From positions 15,193,073 to 15,257,072 of the forward strand of contig OW203767.1 of assembly GCA_934045905.1 (NCBI GenBank): a stretch of DNA of 64,000 nt, written 5' to 3'. Position 1 is the stretch's first letter, and every line of letters starts with the position of its first letter. Under the pieces are notes generated by a model. That model worked only from the letters and a program-made list of their open reading frames with translations, was not told where the DNA came from and did not search any database. The position numbers were made by a program, and so were the translations under genes. Below, one piece after another: positions 60,201-64,000 of the stretch. The DNA comes from Leuctra nigra. Taxonomy: Eukaryota > Arthropoda > Insecta > Plecoptera > Leuctridae.

Positions 60201-63200
60201 CAGAGGTTCGGCTCGGTCAAATATTTAAAGTTCGGTTCGAGGTTCGGTTCGCCCAACCCTAGAGATCTGTCCCTAGAACCCTAGAAATCTACATCAAAAT
60301 ATGACATCCTGCAGGCTCTAATTCCCTTCAAACAGTATATTAAGTGAGTGGATGTTTTCAGGTGACTTGATGTCGAGCGCGAAGTCGGTCCGCGATGAAC
60401 TTCATTTGGTCCTCTCACAGCTTCTTCTAGGAGATCAGCTCGCAGCCGATTACCTCATCTGTCATCTCATATCTACCGTGTAAGCAGTCTTATAGAAATC
60501 AAAACCTAGATTGTGTATCTTCTTAGGTAGTGTGTTGGAATTTGTACCAACTACACAGTTACAAATTAAGGTGCTGCAAGCGCGAGCGATTTTGCTGCGT
60601 TTTGTATACACTTTGCGATACGATTGGAGATGAAATGGGTAGACCAAATTATTTGAAATTGTAATCGTGATTAGATAAAAGACAAACTTAGGGTTATCCC
60701 TTGGTACATTTTTCTTTTTTTCTTTCGTTAATTAGTAATAATTAGTGGATTTTTGGTGAAAAATTAGCTATTTTCTCGTCTCCCTGGGCGCCGTATAATA
60801 TTAAATTTCAAAAATGTGCCAAGGGATAACCCTAAGTTTGTCTTTCATCTAATCATGATTAAAATTTGAGATCAATTGGTTTACGGGTTTGGTCTCCAAT
60901 CGTATCGCAAATTTCATCGTTTTGCGCGGTTTTGTTGAATAACCGGCGCCTAATTAACGATGCAATAAGCAAAAATTAAAAAGGGCTACTAATATACAAT
61001 CAGACTGATCATGTGAACATCCTGTAAAAGTTACACTCATTTATGAAACAATTTTTCTCTCAATTTTCTAAAACGGCCGAGCGCTAGTATCACCTTAATA
61101 ATCTAATGTTTGATAGCAAATCATTCTGAATTAATATTTTAATGAATGTTGTGTGGAGGCTCCGTTATTATCACCGAGAACTCCTTTGTTTCGGTTGCTA
61201 ATGACAACGGCCGAGAAAAACACTGGCAAATCAGGTGTGTGCTTACTCTAGCTTTGTCCGCTCATGTATAGTATTGCCAACAAACTAATATTACGTAGAT
61301 CATTCTATATTCAATATCTATAGTTAAATGCTTCAGTAGTTAGGTATTATGTGTGGTTGAGACTATGTTCTTATCACCAAGGAATCTCATTGTTACTGAA
61401 TTCATAAACAATTTAATTATGTTGTGTTGAGGCTCCGTTATTATCACCGAGAACTCCCTTTGTTTCGGTTGCTAATGACAACGGCCGAGAAAAACACTGG
61501 CAAATCAGGTGTGTGCGTACTCTAGCTTTGTCCGCTCATGTATAGTATTGCCAACAATCTATTCATCTAATTTTAAGAAAATAATGTAGTTTTGTTTTAG
61601 ATTTCTGTTTGACCATTGTTTTAATGTTGTCAGATACTTGCGTCGGGATGTACTTGCGCTCGGTCAGTTCTCTCTCAACATTTTCAACGTGCCCGTGGAC
61701 AAGGAATACATCCAGCGACTCTACAACATCCTGTCAACATTCTGCACCAAGAGCCACCTGTTTGCAATGACCTTGGACGAACTTAATACTGCTGCGTTCA
61801 TACCTAAGTAAGTGTTCAACTTCAATGATACATTAGGACGTCTTAGGGCTCTGCCAAGCCTCAAGCGAACTTACGAATACACAAGGGTCCTGGAAAATGA
61901 ACTTCCTCTGCGTACACTTAGCAGTTGTTTGAGAACCGTGCTACTTGCCAGTCATTACCCGCCCATGGACACAGTAAATGTGCACTTATCTCATGGCAGA
62001 ATGTCAAACTTGTAGTTTATGTGAACATTGGACATTTTGAAATAGTTATTTCCATAAAGTACTAACTTAGCCAATAGTAATGTTAAGTGGACTGGATGGA
62101 TACCTAAATTACCTAGAAGGTACTAAAAATTGTTGTGTTTTTTTTAATGAAAAAACAACTTATACTTGGCAAAAGTCCAGTAATTGTCAGTAAATGGCTC
62201 AACCCTTCAGGTTTACTGGACTTCAAAGTGAACTTCACTTTTCACCTTTTTTTCAAAGTTTTGTAAATGGGGCTGTTAATATAAGGTAGATTTTCCTTCT
62301 CTCCATTCAATTCAATTGGAATTATTTCCTACCTATATTCCGAGTTACCAAGATCGTAGCAGGAGTAAGTTGTCATGGTTGCTACAACTTGCGATGGTTC
62401 TGCTCTGCCCAACAGGAAGGACTACGCGACCAACCGACTGTCCAGCGGCCTCCTTCAGCTCAGCGCCAACACGCATCTTGTATTGGACGAGACCGCGTTG
62501 CAGGCCGGACAGCTCAACACCACAGGTAGATCATTAACAAGCGCATTAGTTATACCTAAGCTAGAAGAGGCATGTAACTGTTTCAATGCAATGAAACATG
62601 GAACACTTGTCATGGAAAACTTCTATGTAGTAGAATCAGGACGATATGAAGGAATGTGCAAAGGGAATAATATCCGGCCGTGCCCTATGGTACATTTTTA
62701 CAAGGGAATGGAGTCTTAAAAATGTCAAGAGAAGTTTTATCGTTAATTGGGAACATTTAGAAGATATGTGTGGTGCAATTATTTGTACTCGAGATAATGC
62801 ATAGAATTGATTGTAGAAAAAGTAAAAAAGGAATAAGATATAGTAGATCAAGTTCCTACAAGAAATTGCTGAAAGTAAAATAATTATCACACGACTTTTG
62901 TGACTGAAGAGCGCTTGACTACTTGCTTAGTAATGAATGAGAATGACTGTGATGAAGCAATGTTTCTTTGTTTGTATGTATTGTCCTGATTTAAATGTTG
63001 CCTCTGTTTCACTCAGGAGTTCACAACATGAATGCATTGAAGTCCGTCGTCCAGCAGCAAAGTCTTCACTACGACTTCCAGTATTACCCACTGGAGTTCC
63101 AGACCAACATTCCAGTGCTGGTTTTCTCCGAGGGCAAGTCACTGCTAGAGGTACAAAGAGAGTTAGCTTAGGAGTCGGGTATCATACCGGACAAGATACA

Positions 63201-64000
63201 TAGTCCCATTTATTAACAGTCCCTTTTTTACTTCTTCTTCCTTTTTACTGGCGCACACCCCTACTTGGATACCTCTTTGTTTACCTATCTGTTTTATAGT
63301 TTAATTGGAAGCATTTTTTTTCTTTCTTCCCATGCATTTTCAGCACAGTCCATTGCACATTGTAAACATCGTAAGCTTTGTGACTTGTAAATATTTCTGA
63401 CTTTGTTATAACTTGTACATACATTCTTACATCTTACTCAACACTTGACGATACCCATACATGTATTTGTACTTGTCCACGGGATGATAATAAAATACAA
63501 TGCAATACAATATACAATTGGATATCATTCTAAAGACCAGGGGCCAATGACAGACCTATGACGGGCATTAACGACAGGCTATCATAGGCTTGTTCTTTAT
63601 TCCACTTGCCAATGTTCTTGACAGCATTACTACCAGATAAAGTTATTAATACCTGCTAGCAGTCATCTTTCAACTACTTGATAGCTAGCATATGAAATTA
63701 ATATAGGTACATTTAGGTGCTTGCTAACTTGATCTGAGCTATCTGTCTAAGAGGTAAAAAGACGGAGCCTTACATTTGTTCAGTTTCTGAAAATGCTGGG
63801 AGGGTTCTGTATGTATAAATAGTATAGCATCAACTCCTTTCTATCCTTTCATTTCAATCATTACAGCTGGTTTTGTTGAACCTACCAACCATAAAACCCG
63901 GCACTCTATTTGTCATCTTGTTCCGCAGTGTGATGCATCAATCCGGTTGGAACCGGACTCGGCTTGCGTGGATACGGTGCGCGAGATCTTCCAGGCAGCC
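30258..64000 (+). CDS. MCMBP: Mini-chromosome maintenance complex-binding protein (MCMBP), 11 exons visible, 3' end outside the window
   Basis: Nuclear protein that binds MCM3-7 and acts in MCM assembly and unloading and in sister-chromatid cohesion. Coding exons: 30258-30270, 30413-30519, 30671-30853, 58363-58464, 58547-58822, 59428-59656, 60362-60479, 61634-61807, 62416-62525, 63017-63150, 63929-64000+. They give 506 residues so far (human 642). Recognised blocks: [42 protein letters not shown], a low-complexity acidic/Thr linker, [76 protein letters not shown] and [20 protein letters not shown]. Exon 1 is 13 nt. The frame needs exon 3 to end at a GTTCGT donor (30854); the nearby GTAAAT at 30858 would create a stop in exon 4. 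Intron 3 is 27.5 kb and holds the satellite array. Confidence 0.92.
30854..31864. other. 5' part of MCMBP intron 3, before the satellite
   Basis: AT-rich. It contains a G/C-block repeat (about 31060-31200, GGGGGAAGGGCCCCCC and CCCGGGAAAATTTTGAAA) related to sequences at 21190-21280 and 51190-51230, simple TACC/GGTA runs, and AT-rich TATTATAT stretches at 31600-31650. No coding frame is seen. Confidence 0.5.
33088..33510. mobile_element. 423-bp TIR element A in the satellite (first of 7 copies)
   Basis: The ends AGCTGGGTTCCTATACTTCG and CGAAGTATGGGAGTGCAGCT are imperfect inverted repeats of about 26 bp (ending in TTCGCTTTCG/CGAAAGCGAA). The satellite trinucleotide TTA is duplicated on both sides (33085-33087 and 33511-33513); the uninterrupted monomer has one TTA there. 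A 3-bp TTA duplication fits PIF/Harbinger-type insertion. Other copies: 35360-35781, 37429-37851, 40211-40633, 42483-42904, 44552-44974 and 46622-47044. All sit at the same monomer position, so there was one insertion followed by amplification. Frames of 74-87 codons inside it are on both strands, non-conserved and run into satellite; I do not regard them as genes. Confidence 0.85.
33921..34138. mobile_element. 218-bp TIR element B in the satellite (first of 7 copies)
   Basis: GGGGTTGTTCA and TGAACAACCCC are exact inverted ends. AT lies outside both (33919-33920 and 34139-34140), and removing the element restores a monomer-like GGAATTTGAATCG. A 2-bp AT duplication with G-rich ends is compatible with ISL2EU-type elements, but this is tentative. 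Other copies: 36192-36409, 38262-38479, 41044-41261, 43315-43532, 45385-45602 and 47455-47672. It always lies four monomers downstream of element A. Confidence 0.8.
48520..50578. other. MCMBP intron 3 between satellite and segmental duplication
   Basis: AT-rich with no coding frame. It contains a tRNA-like SINE head (48958-49027, minus). Phrases such as AAGACTGCCAAGCACCT and GGGCCAAGCAA near 49405-49460 recur at 56103-56160, so part of it belongs to the same dispersed repeat as the segmental duplication. Confidence 0.5.
48958..49027 (-). pseudogene. tRNA-like sequence (tRNA pseudogene or SINE head)
   Basis: On the minus strand, GTCATTAGATCGTTGGGTTT is followed by ATCCAAATATCGTGGGTTCA and AGGCTCGTCC. 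This resembles the D arm to T arm of a tRNA, with the anticodon stem TTGG/CCAA and a B box GGGTTCAAG. The T stem does not pair well and the acceptor stem is not closed, so it is not a functional tRNA. Confidence 0.5.
51138..51156. repeat. G-rich homopolymer tract
   Basis: Runs of G broken only by one A; similar runs lie at 51430-51460. They belong to a G-rich repeat recurring in the window (CTCTGATTTC followed by poly-G at 51420 and 54002). Confidence 0.75.
52020..52200 (-). pseudogene. C-terminal LINE ORF2 fragment (copy 1)
   Basis: The minus strand reads [20 protein letters not shown], then M-D-stop. This is the C-x2-C...H-x4-C terminal motif of Jockey/CR1-like non-LTR retrotransposon polyproteins (PxCxxC...LTVxHIL). 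The final cysteine codon has become TAA here. Only the extreme C-terminus is present. Confidence 0.6.
52316..52741. mobile_element. Element with CGCGTAGGA/TCCTACGCG ends
   Basis: AGGCGCGTAGGA and TCCTACGCGCTTGT form inverted ends, and GGGTACCC lies on both sides (52308-52315 and 52742-52749), an 8-bp direct repeat. The interior has poly-C runs and two related blocks built on CCAGAATCACTTTTAAATTG, also seen at 6985-7020. In the sister duplication (57660-57850) the left end survives but the right part is deleted. Confidence 0.6.
53237..54185. other. Unassigned intron 3 sequence
   Basis: AT-rich; contains a 26-base poly-G run (54012-54037). No TIR pair, coding frame or tandem repeat stands out. 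Confidence 0.5.
54277..55744. mobile_element. 1.47-kb non-autonomous hAT nested in the fold-back element
   Basis: The ends TAGTGATGTG and CACATCACTA are flanked by CAAAATAG (54269-54276) and CAAAATAA (55745-55752), a near-perfect 8-bp duplication. Comparison with the intact copy at about 18650 shows the empty site, apart from a 5-bp AAATA slip. The sub-terminal regions hold repeated GGTAAATTTACC palindromes. The interior has a 96-bp direct duplication (units starting at 54881 and 54977). No transposase frame is visible. Confidence 0.85.
54881..55074 (+). repeat. 96-bp tandem duplication inside the hAT element
   Basis: AGTATAAACAAAAATGCAAA... is repeated at 54881 and 54977 with near identity, ending in T-rich runs and ATTGCACACAATTAAA. 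Confidence 0.85.
56698..57105. mobile_element. 408-bp non-autonomous hAT with proven empty site
   Basis: The ends TAGAGATCGGTCGATACC and GGTATCGGCCCATCTCTA enclose runs of CCGATA. The 8-bp duplication ATAAATAG flanks it (56690-56697 and 57106-57113). The sister duplication near 51745 has the uninterrupted site (GTGTAAAATAGTAACATT). Confidence 0.93.
57340..57545 (-). pseudogene. C-terminal LINE ORF2 fragment (copy 2)
   Basis: Same fragment as 52020-52200. Here the last cysteine of the C-C-H-C motif is kept ([20 protein letters not shown]). It was therefore inserted before the segmental duplication. Confidence 0.6.
59897..60261. mobile_element. 365-bp non-autonomous hAT with perfect 8-bp TSD (MCMBP intron 6)
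   Basis: The ends TAGGGTTGGGCGAACCGG and CGGTTCGCCCAACCCTA are flanked exactly by GAGATCTG (59889-59896 and 60262-60269). Sub-terminal GAACCG/CGGTTC words repeat. There is no coding content. It sits about 100 bp before exon 7. Confidence 0.93.
60590..60945. mobile_element. Fold-back element in MCMBP intron 7
   Basis: GCGATACGATTGGAGA (60614) pairs with TCTCCAATCGTATCGC (about 60894). AGACAAACTTAGGGTTATCC and CCAAGGGATAACCCTAAG are the inner arms. Outer parts pair weakly and the flanking duplication is unclear. It resembles the other long-arm palindromes in the window, with a different sequence. Confidence 0.7.
61147..61561 (+). repeat. Tandem duplication in MCMBP intron 7
   Basis: The block 61147-61283 (GAGGCTCCGTTATTATCACC... 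to ...GTATAGTATTGCCAACAA) recurs almost unchanged at about 61422-61557, offset about 275 bp. A more diverged third trace (TTCTTATCACCAAGGAA) lies between them near 61368. Confidence 0.85.

Overview
This is an AT-rich eukaryotic window from an invertebrate, most likely an arthropod. The reasons are multi-exon genes with GT-AG introns, coding exons richer in GC than their surroundings, TAC/CTAC-rich simple sequence, and a dense load of short non-autonomous DNA transposons (hAT-like, TTAA-type, TA-type), a 5S-derived SINE and LINE scraps. Nothing suggests bacterial or viral origin. I cannot name the species.

Layout. 1-2203: non-coding, with a 26/28-bp tandem repeat and a small inverted-repeat element. 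2204-3088: an intronless LRR single-pass membrane protein. 3089-5194: non-coding, with a decayed reverse-transcriptase fragment. 5195-11508: a complete alpha-1,6-fucosyltransferase gene (FUT8, 9 coding exons), whose introns hold a hAT-like element, a giant TTAA fold-back element, a 5S-derived SINE and an element with 40-bp terminal repeats. 11509-16163: non-coding. 16164-23920: a complete M28B peptidase gene (NAALADL1-like, 18 coding exons). 25629-28827: a six-exon secreted EGF protein resembling the DSL/DOS part of Notch ligands. 29287-29960 (minus): NHP2, two coding exons. 30258 to the window end: MCM-binding protein (MCMBP), 11 coding exons visible, cut by the window edge. NHP2 and MCMBP are head to head across about 300 bp that carry an E2F-like site.

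The most striking feature is intron 3 of MCMBP, about 27.5 kb long. It contains a 16.7-kb array of a 101-bp satellite. Each monomer is itself an imperfect hairpin. Two different short inverted-repeat elements inserted into the array and were then amplified with it seven times in roughly 2.07-2.8 kb higher-order units, and a 7,123-bp block of those units was duplicated again. The 3' part of the same intron holds a direct segmental duplication of about 2.3-2.7 kb that stops about 30 bp before exon 4. Several nested transposons there can be dated by empty sites in the sister copy.

The genes do not form one pathway: Golgi core fucosylation, a surface peptidase, a Notch-ligand-like secreted protein, an H/ACA RNP protein and a replication (MCM) factor. 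The only shared regulation suggested by the sequence is the NHP2/MCMBP divergent promoter. All exon boundaries were read by eye from frame, splice sites and remembered family similarity; no alignment or transcript evidence was available.
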